From Theobroma cacao (taxonomy: Eukaryota > Streptophyta > Magnoliopsida > Malvales > Malvaceae): a stretch of 64,000 nucleotides of DNA. This document shows positions 11,816 to 24,357 of this stretch, one piece after another (positions within the stretch are counted from its first letter, which is position 1; every line of letters begins with the position of its first letter). The position numbers were made by a program, and so were the translations under genes. The stretch lies in the NCBI RefSeq assembly GCF_000208745.1, contig NC_030859.1, forward strand, positions 13,124,107-13,188,106. Reading direction: 5' to 3'. The notes below the pieces were generated by a model. It searched no databases. It was not told the DNA's origin and saw only the letters and a list, made by a program, of their open reading frames with translations.

Positions 11816-14800
11816 AAAGTGATGTTCTTTGTAATGCCCTTATTTAGATTCGATTTATATATATTGGCTTGCCCCTAAAGCAGTTTATATATCATAAACA
11901 AACCTGATGCTATGGGTAAACATGTATACAAGAATTTATATGAATATATATATCTACTTTATATATTTATATATGTATCCATATGTAACTTCAAACATAC
12001 ATCAAGGACATTCCACTCACCCTCAAAATAGTCGACATGGTTCAACACATACAACTACCAATGTCACCCCAGCTCATGTGCACTCCCACACCGCACATAG
12101 CTAATACCATCATGTGTACTCATACACTGCACATGCACGGTTGTAGTTATCATGCAATATTACCTTTCAAGGTATAACCTACATAACAACATGTAAACAA
12201 AATCTTTACACATTATACTTTTCGCATAATTTATTGTTTGGCCATACACATGGTTACACAACCCTATTTCTTATGGAAACTAATATTGACTGTCATACAA
12301 TGATTTGTCACATCTCGAAATCATCATTGCATCACATGCCACAATTCACTTAGTAATTCAATATAATATAGGAAACACATGAATTCATCATATTACATAT
12401 TTCACAACGTAAGGACGTTTCATCAAAGGCTTATTCCCATGCATGTTTTAAAGAAAAAGATAAATAAAAATTTTCAAGTGATTCATTCAAATGCATATTC
12501 ATTTATCCCAAAACATTTTAAATGCAAGTTCACTCACTTGTCTTTGTTGATTTTCCTTTTTGATCAGCTCCAACCTTAACTAACGCTCCAAGTGGAAATG
12601 TGGGGTCTTGTTGGAACCTATCATACATAATAACATCACAACCAACCCAATTTGCATGAATATAATTCCAAAGGTTGTTTCCTAAATCAAACTTTACTAG
12701 TTTTTCATAACTAGTTTTCAATCATTATTTGACTAGTCAACTTAATACTAACTCCAACAAATTTCATAACACTTCTTTCATTACTTCCATTTTCCAGCAC
12801 CTATATCATCCTTATAATTCAAAATTCCAAACTTAATTAATTCCCATAGTGACATCTTACACCAACACAATGCTCTTTATCAAACTAGTCATTTGTTTGC
12901 ACTATTCTAATCACACTAGAAATAAATAATCACATTTCCACCACAAAATAACCTTCAACAATAAAACAACCCACAAATTTAATTATTAGCCATCATTAAC
13001 AACTTAAAAATCAACCCTAACTCATTACTCACCTTGGTGGACTCGTAGTTGAATTTCCTTACTGAGGATTAAAAAGGGGAAATTATTTTAAGAGTTTTCA
13101 AGCTATTTTGAAGAATTTTTCTCTCTAAAATGTTCAACTAGTAAGAGAAAGTACAGAGGAAAGACTTTTTTAGGGTTTTTTAGGTGAAAAAGTGAAAAAG
13201 CATGAAAAATCCTATGAAAACGTGTACAAAAACATGAGATTTGGAGTTAATATGGGAAAGTTATGAAGGTTTTCATGGATGGCCTCCATGGAATATGGAA
13301 AGCTTGAAATGGGGAGGACAAATGGAAGAAGAAGAAGAAAGTGCTAGAAAGTAAGATATTTGTACCTAGGGTTGACAAAAGTTCCACATATTTATGAAAA
13401 TGCCATTAATGAGTTAACTTTGCCTTCTTCTTCCTTTTGGTACAAACTTTTTACTCTTTTGACATTGAAAAAAGGTCCACAGTAGATTAGAGATACTCGA
13501 GTTTGCGAAAACTTAAAAATTTAGACTCGAGAGCTAAAATTACCATTTTACCCCTATTATGGAAATTATTTTTATTTTTATTTATTTCATTTTATATATT
13601 ATTTATTCACTTATTTTACTTACTTGGACCTTAATAATATTAGAAAACTTACTTTTAGGAGCTCACCAAGAAAAATGACAAGATTACCCCCAATCCATGT
13701 CTTCGTGTCTACCTCAAGTTACGCGTCTATAGAGGTCGAGGTTTCACATGTCATGACCCAAATCAATGATCCATGATTGGCGCACGAGTCTAGCAGGCAG
13801 GCCCACTAGACCCGAGTAAACCTTAATGTCCAAAATCATACAACATAAATGCCAAGGGATTTGATAGTCAAATATTCACAATAAAATTCAAATATATTGC
13901 ATCATCCCTGGCTTAGAATCCATACAAACATTCATAGGGCCGTACATTGGCTATCTAAAGTAGGTTCGTATATAACAAACTTTACACAAGTTCACATGGC
14001 ATAACGTGCCTACATACACAACAACTAAGTGCAGGGCGAAAGCTCGTGACTGACGCAATAGAGTGACATAGCAAATAGAAACCTACTAGATGCCAAAAAT
14101 AAATCCGTTGCAGGACGATCTTTATTACACAACTCAATGGCCTATTTATTTACACATGGTATACAAATGGGTAAGTACTCAAATACTCAGTGAGTGGTGC
14201 AGATAAACAAAATCACACACACATACACACATATTAAAAACATATATAAAATATATGCACCACTTGTGCATCTAGATGTTCTAGCAAACATCTCTAAATA
14301 CAGGGCATATCATTATCCTTAAAGTTTTCAATGTGAGGGCGTATCATCATCCTCAATAACTCTAAAGATTATCACACATCATTAGGCTTACTTTCGAAGT
14401 CAATCAAAGTTATTCAAATTTTCTCCACGGCACACTTTAACCATCAGAGTATCACATCATATGCATATCATATTTATCTAAGCCTCTCCACGACTATCTC
14501 ACGTCATATACGAATCAAATCAAAGAGTGGTCTTCCCCTGGACATAGTCAAATCATGTTTGGTGGCCAACCAGCGGATAATCAAATCTCGCTTATGGTAA
14601 AGCTGCTAGCTAAAAATAAATCACGCACAGCGCCAAAGCAGCTGGCAAAGAATCAAAGTCATCAATTAGAGTAATCTCTCGACGGTCGACATCACCCAGA
14701 GTAACCTCAAATAGGTGGCATTAAAGCAATACAAGCAAGAATCACAAGTAAGATTAATGCCACTGTCCCTGTTTACCACCATCCCTGTAGGCACACAAAG

Positions 14801-15833
14801 GTCATAAGGAAATGGAACTCCACTTAACCACAAGTAAGATCAACATTTAGAAATTCATTCCTTAGATGGAACACAAATCCACAAATAAGGCCATTGTGCC
14901 TTTATCATTCCCATTTCCTCATCAAACCACAAATCACATTCATTGTGCTTTAATCATCTTTCAGCTCGGTTACGGTTTTAAGTGCCTTTATATCTACAAG
15001 GCATCATTTAATCAAATCCTTTTAGCATTTCATTCACCTAAGGTAATCTACTTCTAGGGGTTCATCATAGCCTCTAGACCTCATAATCTAGGATTACACA
15101 ACATATGCCACCCATGTGACTCACATCATAGCACACAAACACTCAATCCATATTTTAGGTTATATGGCTTAGGCACTTACATTTAGCCAACCATATATAT
15201 ATATACATATATGTATATATACATACACATATTCTATTCTAATACCATGGCAGCGCCTTTTACCAAAGCGTCATGCATCACATGCATTTCTAATTAAACC
15301 CACTCATAGTGACAAATTGGAAGTGCTTCCACTGCCAAGCTCAACTTCAGTGTCTAATCGTCCTCTAGCTCGCAAACGAGTCAATTTTCTCCATTTCCCC
15401 CTTAGAACACACAAAACATCAAATTATTAATTAAACCCTAGCTTTTGAAAAATACCGTCTTTTCCACAATTAACCAAATCTTAGCAATCCAACTATTTAA
15501 GGCTCAAATCGTTCAATAATGAGCTAAACTCATACTTTGTAAGGTGGATTGCACGAATCCTAGCTCCAAATTTCAGCTAAATCGAGAGAGATTCACCAAA
15601 GCTAGAAAAATTAGATTTCTTATAATCTAACCGTTTAAATTGAAAAATAATCTATAAAAACATTTAATCTTACCTCAATAATGTTTCCCTAAGCTTAGAT
15701 TAGCTCCAATTGCTTTAGAAATCCATTTGGGGTAAATGGTGTTAAAATGGTAGAAAGAGAAAGAGTTTGGGGGGTTTTGTTTTAAATGGGCAAATGGCTC
15801 GAACTCTTCGTTATTTTTGCCTTTCTTCAATGA

Positions 15834-16167
15834 TGTATCAATACATTTGGCAATATATCAATACATTTGCCTTTATTTCAACTAAATGTATTAATACATC
15901 GGGGTAATGTATTGATACATTTCAGGTAGAATGCTCACCACCCCAACACGTATCAATAAATAAGGGGAATGTATCGATACTTTTTTCCCTAGGTGTTTTT
16001 TGCTTTAAATGTATCGATGCATTTGGATAATGTATCGATACATGTTCATCTTTTAGCCAAATCAATTAATACATTCTTGAATGTATTGATAGAAAATCTC
16101 TTGAAGGCCTTTATTGTTCATCTTGCCAAGAATGTATATATACATTTGGAGATGTATCGATACATTT
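15834..16167. repeat. ATGTATCGATACAT palindrome array in LTR C
   Basis: About ten copies, exact or near, of the self-complementary motif ATGTATCGATACAT (for example near 15907, 15969, 16008, 16029 and 16151) are separated by irregular spacers of roughly 20-50 bp. They lie 320-660 bp from the LTR 5' end, before a TTTAAA-type box near 15781 on the minus strand. A chance frame of 62 aa crosses the array and is not believable as a gene. Confidence 0.85.
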
Positions 16168-19100
16168 TCTCCTATAAGTAGTTTTCAGGTTTTCAAACTT
16201 CCAAAAATTCAAGTTTAGCACCCTAATTTCATTTTTTGCTAATATGACACTTCAAATCATTCATTCAACTTAATTGCATACACTTATGTTCACAAATATA
16301 ACATCAATCTTAAATGAAAGCCTTAAACTATGGGATTTATCACATATTTTCTCAAAAATTCGCCAAGTGTAACCATATACACTTTCAACACTTGGCAGAA
16401 CTAGCATATCATCAACATCCTCAAGACTTCACATATTTCATAAATCATTCTTATTTTACTTAAATTACATCGAAAATTGGGGGTTGTTACAGTTTATCAA
16501 TGGTTTAGCCTTTGTTGATAATTTTTCAAGCTATGTACTATTCAACTGACACCTAGAGTATTGTCAACTGTTCTTGATTAGTTTTTTTTTTATTTGTTGA
16601 AGTTTAATCAGTTTTTAATTTTCTTTATTTATTCATTCAATTTTTTTGAAAACTTCTTTGATATATCTTTATGTTAATTTTATGGCTATTTTTTGATAAT
16701 AAAAAGGATCTTTAGTCATGGTTATTTTTAATTTATTTTATGTTTAATTACTTTGTCATTTTCTCCAAATTTTTTGATTAAATTGACTACTCTATGTTGT
16801 ATGAAATATGTTGTTAGGCATCAATTTCAGTTACATGATGTTAAAAAACAATTATTGATTATAAATGCTTTAGATTACACTTAACTATTTTTTTTTTGTC
16901 GACAATGCAAAACAAAAGCTTTATGCTGCATGTGTATGTGATTTTAACTATAGCAATTTACATAATTTCTTAGCCATAATTTTTTTTTTTTTTAAAAAGT
17001 ATAAAAACGAGTATTAAAACAAGTTTGTTAGGTTTTTACTTATTCAATCATCTGAAATCCCATATATAACCTGTAGATTAATAAGAATAGTGAGGTATTT
17101 GAATGGTAACTTTTATTTATTGATAATTGCATTTAACTTTATATTTCAATGCCTCACAAGCCTTTTACACATTACATAGTTAAGGCTTATCAAGTTCTCA
17201 CAGACCCATATATGACAATAGGAAAGATGGATGATGAGAAATATGAGAACTATACTCAATTTGTAACATTTTCCTAAAATTTTCTTAACATACTGGTAAT
17301 TTATTTACCCATGTTTTGTCATTCATTCAATGATATGCAACTTACATTTTTAGACTGTTGTCAACTTTAGCACAAGATTGAATGTAGTTTCTTACTCCCT
17401 TTCACAAATAGTCTTTTGTATTTCTAAGAGTTTATCAATTGTGCCTAAGCTTAGAAATAATAAAGAGTTAGCTAAATTGTAAAACTAAAATGACTGATAG
17501 CCTATTTATAATTTGCATCTTATTTTAGTTGTCAAGATATCAATGGTTGGTTGATAGAGTTGTCTTTGAAAATCTGCCAATTGTTGGGCACTATTTTTCA
17601 CATGTTGGTATTTTGTGTGAATTTCATCTCTGTCTTCTAGCTGTCTCTTATTTTTCATCTTTAGAAAAAAGGAATAGATTTAAGAAATCCAAGATATTTA
17701 ATAATGTGTGTGCTTTGTTTTATTTATCCTTTGTAATAGTCTGCCATTGCATTTGAATCTATGTATGCTTGATTAAAGGTTTTAATCTATGTTTTACGGG
17801 TCTTGGATTTGCAGAAATGTAAAACCTGCTAATTGAACTTTAGTTAAAATTGTAAGATATTTTGTTTCCTTCTTATTTCTAGGAATGAAGCAGATTATTA
17901 TTCATTCTTTGAATTTTGAATGTTGTTTTATTCTTGATCTTTTCTCTAGATATGTATGTGATTGAATATGGCTTTGTTCTTGATTGATATTAGCTTTATA
18001 ATCATCCTTTTACCTCAAAAATTCAAATATTTATCATCCAAAAGCTCATTAAATCTAAGATTACATAAGTATTTATAACTAAACAAAAACCTTAATAAAA
18101 TGTAAAATATAGAATATAACCTTAACACCCAAATATTTTAAAATTAAATACAATATTAATTAATATGGTCTAAAACTAGCCTAAATATATATAGAAATTG
18201 ATATCAAACTCATTAATTTTAAAATACAACTGACATACTTCTATGCTTCATAAGCCTGGTTTGACAATGGAAAAGTACTTAAACAGAGTTTTTAAAATTT
18301 TAACAACTTCAAAGAGAAATGTTTGTACTTAAAATACAATATATGGAAATGTATATTGGATATAAATTCAAATGAATTTGTAATTTGACCTTGATTGTTT
18401 AGCTTATCAAAGTTTTCAATCATACTACTATTGAGAAGTTCAATTTCTAATTGAGATTTTTTTTTTGTCCTCTTATGTTTTTTAACCATTGCTTTTGTCC
18501 TCTCATTTTCTCAAGAGATCCCTACAAAGGCTATATTGATTTTTGTTGTCAATGTCGTAGAGCTTATATTCATTGTTGTTTTGTGTTTTCAGATTTCTTT
18601 CTTTGCTGTGTTGGCACAAGTTCCAACTTCTAGATTTTGTTTCCATGCCTTTTAGGTATAGCAATTTATCTTCTTCTTTAAGTTTGTTGCAAGCAAAATA
18701 CATATAACAGAATAAAATTATTAAAGCTAAAAATTTACCAACATAACAAAAAAAAAGTAAATATTACTCATTCTAATATATTTGACGAACCTGACCGACT
18801 AGAAGTAAATCATTTAACAAATAAATAAAAGTTTTGATGCTATATTGTCATTAACATCCTATATAAATATACTAATAATTCTTACTATCAACCTATATTT
18901 TCGACAATTTTTTAAGTTCACTAACAGTTTTTGCTATCAATGATGGTCCCTTTTTTGTTGGAAAAAATCGTTTTCGTTGTTAAAGGAAGAATTGGTTGAC
19001 AGACAAAGGCACACGAAAAATCAATCTCATGCTTGTAAGAAGATTCTTTATTTTAAAATTAGAAAATCTACGATCAACCATAGTTCGTCCGGATTCATTA

Positions 19101-20195
19101 TCTTTCGCAAATCACAAGTCGACCTCTTCCTCCTTTAGCAGCAAAAATGATTTCTTCCAACCGAAATTTGGATTGTTCCTTAACAGCAGAATCGTTGTTA
19201 AAACGATACAATTGGAAGGGAATGCACTATTAAATAAAATGAATTTTATATCATTCAAATCCTATGTTTAAACTGTCCTCATGTGCTTTTTCTTCGCAAG
19301 TATTAAATGCTAACTAATGTTTTTACTCTTCTTCTTTTAATGCTAATGAAAGCTATATTATTCTAAAACTTATATCTGATTAACCATAATGGGAGATCAT
19401 CATTGACCTCAGTTAAAGCAAGAAGCCTCTATTGCTTGTGATGAACTTGGATTATTGCCCAGTTTTCTCTTCCCTATATGAAATCATCCAAATGGTTTTT
19501 CTCCATATTCATTGAATTTGGATTCATTTTCTATGCCTTTGAAACTATTTTTCTCTTTTCTTGTTGTTTAAAACTGCTTACTTTATTAATGTATATATAA
19601 AATGATTACAACATTATTTATTACTTTGCACTACTAATTTTAGACATAAGGATCTTTGTTAAGGATATCAACTTACTGCTGACAATTCACTTTTTGTTAT
19701 ATACTATGTAACATCTTCTTTCTCATAGTGTTGTTTGTAAACATAGCAAAAATCTCTCTTAATTTCTTTGTTTTGTCATACCATGGCACTTTTTAATCAT
19801 ATAACTCAAAAAAGACTATTGTAACATTCATTTTTTATTTTCTGATATATAACTCAAATAATATTATGCCACATCCTTCATTTGTTATTAATTGTTTTTC
19901 TTTCCATTCATCGGTTATTATTTCAATTGTTTACCCTTATAAATAATTTTTCTATATCTTTTCATCATATTTATATACTTGTTAAGAAATTTAATACAAA
20001 CTCCTCATATAAAAATATCATTTTTCTCTAATAAAATTATTTCACCAATAATTTAAACAAATTTAGAAATCTGTTGCATAACGCGGGATTACTTTCTAAT
20101 ATATGTAATACTATCCCATAAAACATATATACCTTACACTTTACCTGTTACGATACAAGCATGTACATTGGTTCTTATCCAATCCAAGTCCCGAT

Positions 20196-20202
20196 CACGT
20201 CA
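20196..20202. promoter_or_regulatory. CACGTCA, candidate bZIP site
   Basis: CACGTCA is the reverse complement of TGACGTG, the ACGT-core type bound by plant bZIP factors. It lies about 530 bp upstream of the P450 start, close to an ATTGG (inverted CCAAT) at about 20167. A 7-bp match can arise by chance. Confidence 0.25.
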
Positions 20203-20680
20203 GCACAATCCTTTCTCGATCCAGTGTTGTACAAAAAGTTACATGTTCACAAGCATCAGGTCAACGACAGACTTCATTTATTTCTACTCCTTGAACTTTT
20301 CATCTCTTGAACTGTGAGCCACAGCTGACTCGTAGGTTCTTCAACACTTACCGGTCAAATCTCATCCAATTTCAGGAAATCTCTGCCTCAGCTCTCCTCA
20401 AGACAAGTACTGAGTTAAGTCTCCTAAGTTCTCATTAAATGAGTAGCTGCATGCAATAAGTCATGGAACTCGTTTTAGTTTTTGTTTCTATTGCTTTTGC
20501 TTTTCCTATAGCAAGCTAGCTGGGAATTACAATGCAAGTCTTAATGGTTTTTGGCCCATAGTTTGTGCTGTTCTCTGTCTCCTCGGCATTTAACACCGTC
20601 CCACCTATACAGTGGTGGTAGAAACCTTTCACGAGTAGCTTTAACTGAACCCCACCTGCATTTTCATGCTCTGCTCATTT

Positions 20681-20686
20681 TTATAC
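20681..20686 (+). promoter_or_regulatory. Candidate TATA box of the P450 gene
   Basis: TTATAC follows a T-run 49 bp before the ATG, which would place transcription start near 20710 and give a very short 5' leader. TAAATA at 20694 is an alternative. Confidence 0.3.
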
Positions 20687-20729
20687 CCCTGTCTAAATAT
20701 CATCTATCATACTGCATCACTTCTTCAGT

Positions 20730-22280
20730 ATGGCTACTTCCTCTTACCATTTCACTTCTTATTCTTTCTCCTCTAACTCCCATCTCTTCTTCACACTTGT
20801 TGCCTTCGTCCTTTCATGCCTGATTTTCTTTCTTTCTCGCAAGTCAAAATCAAAACGCCTAAACCTCCCTCCAGGGCCCCCTGGTTGGCCTGTTGTTGGA
20901 AATCTTTTCCAGGCTGCTCGCTCTGGCAAGCCCTTCTTTGAATATGTCGAGGATCTTCGAAAAAAATATGGGCCAATTTTTACACTCAGAATGGGGACTA
21001 GAACGATGATTATACTCAGCGATGCCAAGCTATGCCATGAAGCATTCATCGAAAAGGGTGCCCTGCTCGCCAGCAGGCCACGAGAAAATCCCACTCGAAA
21101 CATCTTTAGTTGCAACAAATTCACCGTAAATGCAGCGGTTTACGGGCCAGTATGGAGGTCTCTGAGGCGGAACATGGTTCAGAATATGCTGAGTTCAAGC
21201 AGGCTTAAAGAGTTTCGCAGTACTAGACAGCATGCAATGGATAAACTAATCGATCGCCTGCGAGCTGAAGCCGAAGCTAATAAGGGGGTTGTTTCGGTGC
21301 TGAAAAATGCTCGTTTCGCAGTGTTTTGTATACTCTTAGGCATGTGTTTTGGGATTGAAATGGATGAAGAAACTGTGGAGAAAATGGATCAGGTAATGAA
21401 AACTGTTTTAATCACTCTTGATCCAAGAATTGATGATTATCTTCCCATTTTAAGCCCCTTTTTCTCCAAGCAAAGAAAAAGAGCTCTCCAGGTTCGTAAG
21501 GAGCAAGTGGAATATATAGTCCCATTCATCGAAAAGCGTCGAGAAGCTCTTCTAAATCCGGGATCGGATAAATCCGCCATGTCGTTTTCATACCTTGACA
21601 CTCTTTTTGATCTCAAAGTTGAAGGAAGAAAATCAGCACCATCCAATTCAGAGCTGGTCACACTCTGTTCTGAGTTCCTCAATGGGGGGACCGATACCAC
21701 TGCAACTGCACTTGAATGGGGCATCGCACAGCTGATTGAGAACCCAGATGTTCAATCTAAGCTTTACGATGAAATTAAATGGACGGTCGGCGATCGAAAA
21801 GTAGACGAGTTTGATGTAGACAAAATGAAGTATTTACAAGCGACAGTGAAAGAATTGTTACGGAGGCACCCACCAACATATTTTTCACTAACTCATGCAG
21901 CGACTGAGCCTGCAACTTTGGGGGGATTTGACATCCCGACCGACGCAAATCTTGAGATTTTCTTGCCAGGGATTAGTGAGGATCCAAAAATATGGTCGAA
22001 CCCAGAAAGATTTGACCCGGATCGGTTTTTCTCGGAGAAAGAAGCTGCGGATATAACAGGGGTAAAAGGGGTGAAAATGATGCCATTTGGGGTTGGGAGG
22101 AGGATTTGCCCTGGTTTGGGGATGGCGACAGTGCATGTTCACCTAATGTTAGCAAGAATGGTTCAGGAATTTGAATGGACTGCCTATCCACCTAATAGCA
22201 AAATGGATTTTAGTGGGAAGTTGGAGTTTACTGTAGTCATGAAGAATACCTTAAAAGCAATGATCAAGCCAAGGGGTTAG
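20730..22280 (+). CDS. CYP77A: Cytochrome P450, CYP77A subfamily
   Basis: An intact intronless frame of 516 aa. The order is classical for a microsomal plant P450: hydrophobic N-terminal anchor (about residues 17-36), a basic stop KSKSKR, proline hinge PPGPPGWP (47-54), C-helix W142/R146, I-helix oxygen-activation motif GGTDTT (319-324), K-helix ExxR (E375-R378), PERF (425-428), and heme-binding FGVGRRICPG (453-462) with axial Cys460. The stretch from PPTYF through KLEFTVVMKN strongly resembles CYP77A proteins. Arabidopsis CYP77A6 is an in-chain hydroxylase for cutin and CYP77A4 a fatty-acid epoxidase; by inference this enzyme oxidises fatty acids at the ER using NADPH-P450 reductase. Length and lack of introns fit the subfamily. 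The start is the first ATG in frame, directly before the anchor. Antisense frames are shadows. The exact paralogue cannot be decided without a tree. Confidence 0.95.
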   Translation: MATSSYHFTSYSFSSNSHLFFTLVAFVLSCLIFFLSRKSKSKRLNLPPGPPGWPVVGNLFQAARSGKPFFEYVEDLRKKYGPIFTLRMGTRTMIILSDAKLCHEAFIEKGALLASRPRENPTRNIFSCNKFTVNAAVYGPVWRSLRRNMVQNMLSSSRLKEFRSTRQHAMDKLIDRLRAEAEANKGVVSVLKNARFAVFCILLGMCFGIEMDEETVEKMDQVMKTVLITLDPRIDDYLPILSPFFSKQRKRALQVRKEQVEYIVPFIEKRREALLNPGSDKSAMSFSYLDTLFDLKVEGRKSAPSNSELVTLCSEFLNGGTDTTATALEWGIAQLIENPDVQSKLYDEIKWTVGDRKVDEFDVDKMKYLQATVKELLRRHPPTYFSLTHAATEPATLGGFDIPTDANLEIFLPGISEDPKIWSNPERFDPDRFFSEKEAADITGVKGVKMMPFGVGRRICPGLGMATVHVHLMLARMVQEFEWTAYPPNSKMDFSGKLEFTVVMKNTLKAMIKPRG

Positions 22281-22532
22281 GGGTTATGGAGTTAAGATTT
22301 TAGCTCAAACTCACAAACCATACACTTTTGGTATGCATACTTTTGGGTTTCTTCTTCTGGGTTTGTTTGTTTCTGAAAAGGTCGTTTCGGTTAGATGTTC
22401 TTGTCAATTCCTGCTGTTGCTGGGTACTTCATCGGTTGATAAATTTCATTTCGCAATAACTTCTAAATATATTTTGAAAATCATTGCTCTTCTTTCAAAT
22501 CATGGCCATTCACAGATTAATTCAGCTAAGAC
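22281..22532 (+). other. Probable 3' untranslated region of the P450
   Basis: About 250 bp between the TAG stop and the first good AATAAA. It contains a chance 81-aa frame (22333-22578) with no recognisable features, which I do not accept as a gene. Confidence 0.5.
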
Positions 22533-22538
22533 AATAAA
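22533..22538 (+). terminator. AATAAA polyadenylation signal candidate
   Basis: AATAAATAAA occurs about 255 bp downstream of the P450 stop, a normal plant 3' UTR distance. Plant signals are loose, so other sites may be used. Confidence 0.4.
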
Positions 22539-22799
22539 TAAAATTAACTTCTGCTATGCAGATCAGACAGGTCATTAACATTAAATTGCAGGGCATTTAT
22601 TTATTTTTCTTAATCGGCCTCATGTCCGACCTTAATTATGCAGTAATGCAATACAAATTCCTTTTATTTAAAATTTATTTATTTTAGTTTCAAAGGATGT
22701 ATATACATTGTCGAAAGGATCAAGGCATGTCTCAGCAGTTAAAATTTGAACATCTACTTCGAAGATTATATTTGGCATTCTTGTCGACTTTGTTAGGTA

Positions 22800-23760
22800 T
22801 TGCTACAAATTTAGTTAAAACTTTCCGTGCACGAGATAAATGAAAATGAAATATAATAATTATTTTGTGAGAATATAATATAATAGTTATTACGTTATTT
22901 GCTACAACAAATAGAATAACAGATGAATAGTTATTATGACTTATTGCTGTATTTGATTGTTAAAAATAATTTTAGAATAAGAAAGAAATAGAAGATAAAA
23001 AGATAAAAATATTCTTTAATATAATACAAGATTATTTATTATTATTTTTTTAAGAAATATTTAATTTATAATTTAATTAAAATATTAATAATTGATAATT
23101 TAATATTAATATTTTATTTTTATTTAATTCTTATAATTCAAATATTAATATTTTATTCATAATTTAANTGTTTAGTTATTTTTATTTTATTTTATTTTTT
23201 AAATTTTAATAATTGATAATTTATTTAAAATATTAATAATTGATAATTTAAATATTAATATTTTATTTATAATTTAAAAATTAACATTTAAAAATATGAA
23301 TATTTTATTTATAATTTAAATATTATTGTGATTATTTTTTTTATTTTATTTTAGTTTTAAAAATTAATAATTAATAATTTACTTAAAATATTAATAATTA
23401 ATAATTTACATATTAAATTTTATTTATAATTTAATCATTAATATTTTGAAATATTAATATTTTATTAGAAGTTGGAATTAAGGGAGAGGAGGAGGAAAGA
23501 GAAAAAATAATATGTTTATATAAATAGGTTTATAATTTTAAAACTTATAAGGGGTACTTTGAGCTTTATTTTTTAAAAATTTTATTTTTCAATGGTTGAA
23601 TAGCTAATACCATGAGAAAGGTGGTATTAGTTATTTTTTAATTTTAGATAATTTTAGTGAATAGTCATTTAAGAGGAATGGCTATTCCTTAGTTATTTCA
23701 CAACCAAAAAGTTCCTTAGCAATAAAAGGGAAATGGCTCAACCAAACATGCAGTCAAACT
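22800..23760. repeat. Extremely AT-rich block, possibly a MITE
   Basis: From 23036 to about 23465 the DNA is almost only A and T, with recurring modules such as TTAATAATTGATAATTTA and AATATTAATATTTTATTTA. The outer parts show weakly inverted similarity: GCTGTATTTGATTG near 22950 against CAACCAAACATGC near 23740. That would suit a miniature inverted-repeat element with an internal AT repeat. I cannot define exact termini or a target duplication. One base (23167) is unknown. Confidence 0.35.
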
Positions 23761-24357
23761 CAAAAGTCTTTGTGTTCTTCTCTTAGGAAGACGTAGAGAT
23801 AAGGAAGCAATCTCTTAATGATTAGCCCACTCTTTAGCTATGGAATGGTTGGGAGCTATTGTGAGAAGAGAGACGAATAATTATTGGCTTGGCAAATTGG
23901 GCAGTGGTCATTATCAATCTTCAACCAATTATTAAGAATTTCGCAAGATTTAGGTGATCTTTCCATGTTAGTATTAATGAACCACCCAGACAGTTGTCTG
24001 CCATTTTACTTTTAATAAATGCACCCAAAATTTAGTTCAAAATTGATGTTGATTTATTAAACTGCGGAGAAATGAATGAGGTGATTCCATTACAGTGCCC
24101 ATGTCCCCCCAAGAAACTTTTTTAATGTCTGTATAATTTTGAGGAAACTTTCCACACAAAACTCCCAAAAGGACAATAGGTATGCCTGCCACAATGACAC
24201 TACAATTCCCTTAATTTTGTTCTTTTCGATTCAGTCCGTATATTATTAAAAAATAAAAAAATCTTGGCACGATTTTAGCTCTGATGTCAAAATAGGCCCA
24301 AGTTATATAAACAAAATTTAAAGACGTATAAGCACCAAAATTATAGCATGATAAATA
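23761..24357. other. No gene seen
   Basis: Plain AT-rich sequence between the AT block and the LTR-like start at 24358. No open frame, RNA gene or terminus is recognised. Confidence 0.5.

Larger units (their letters stand above)
5082..13748 (-). mobile_element. Family A solo LTR (A3) nested in C
   Basis: The left end TGTCACAGCCC at 5082 and right end GAGGTTTCACA at 13748 are flanked by TGTCA at 5077-5081 and TGTCA at 13749-13753. The insertion hit the very first bases of LTR C. The two halves join across B2 in the order seen in the uninterrupted copies (50520-53234). Net length is about 2.9 kb. A degenerate TATA (TACAAATA on the minus strand, 13357-13364) sits 384 bp from the 5' end. Confidence 0.87.
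5077..16491 (-). mobile_element. Family C solo LTR, outermost of a four-level nest
   Basis: On the plus strand it starts TGTCA (5077-5081), is interrupted by A3, resumes TGACCC at 13754 and ends GTTGTTACA at 16491. The flanks are GTTTA at 5072-5076 and GTTTA at 16492-16496, a perfect 5-bp target duplication. Without the insertion and its duplicated TGTCA it is about 2.74 kb. Reading on its own strand it starts TGTAACAACCCCC and ends GGGTCATGACA. Its 5' (U3) part carries the ATGTATCGATACAT array at 15834-16167. No gag or pol is present, which identifies a solo LTR. Confidence 0.85.
16492..20729. other. Gene-poor AT-rich DNA upstream of the P450
   Basis: About 4.2 kb with long T and A runs (for example 16980-16995). 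I find no element termini, tRNA or protein I recognise. The largest open frame (18996-19271, 91 aa) has no recognisable domain. The last few hundred bases are presumably the P450 promoter. It could hold undetected non-coding RNA or a decayed element. Confidence 0.6.

Noticed and set aside
18996..19271. 91-aa open frame upstream of the P450
   Set aside because: No recognisable domain, no clear promoter, and the length is within chance for this composition.
20551..20823. 90-aa frame overlapping the P450 start in another frame
   Set aside because: No recognisable features; it overlaps the membrane-anchor codons of the real gene.
20759..22191. Antisense frames of 61-121 aa across the P450
   Set aside because: Shadow frames of a well-supported gene.
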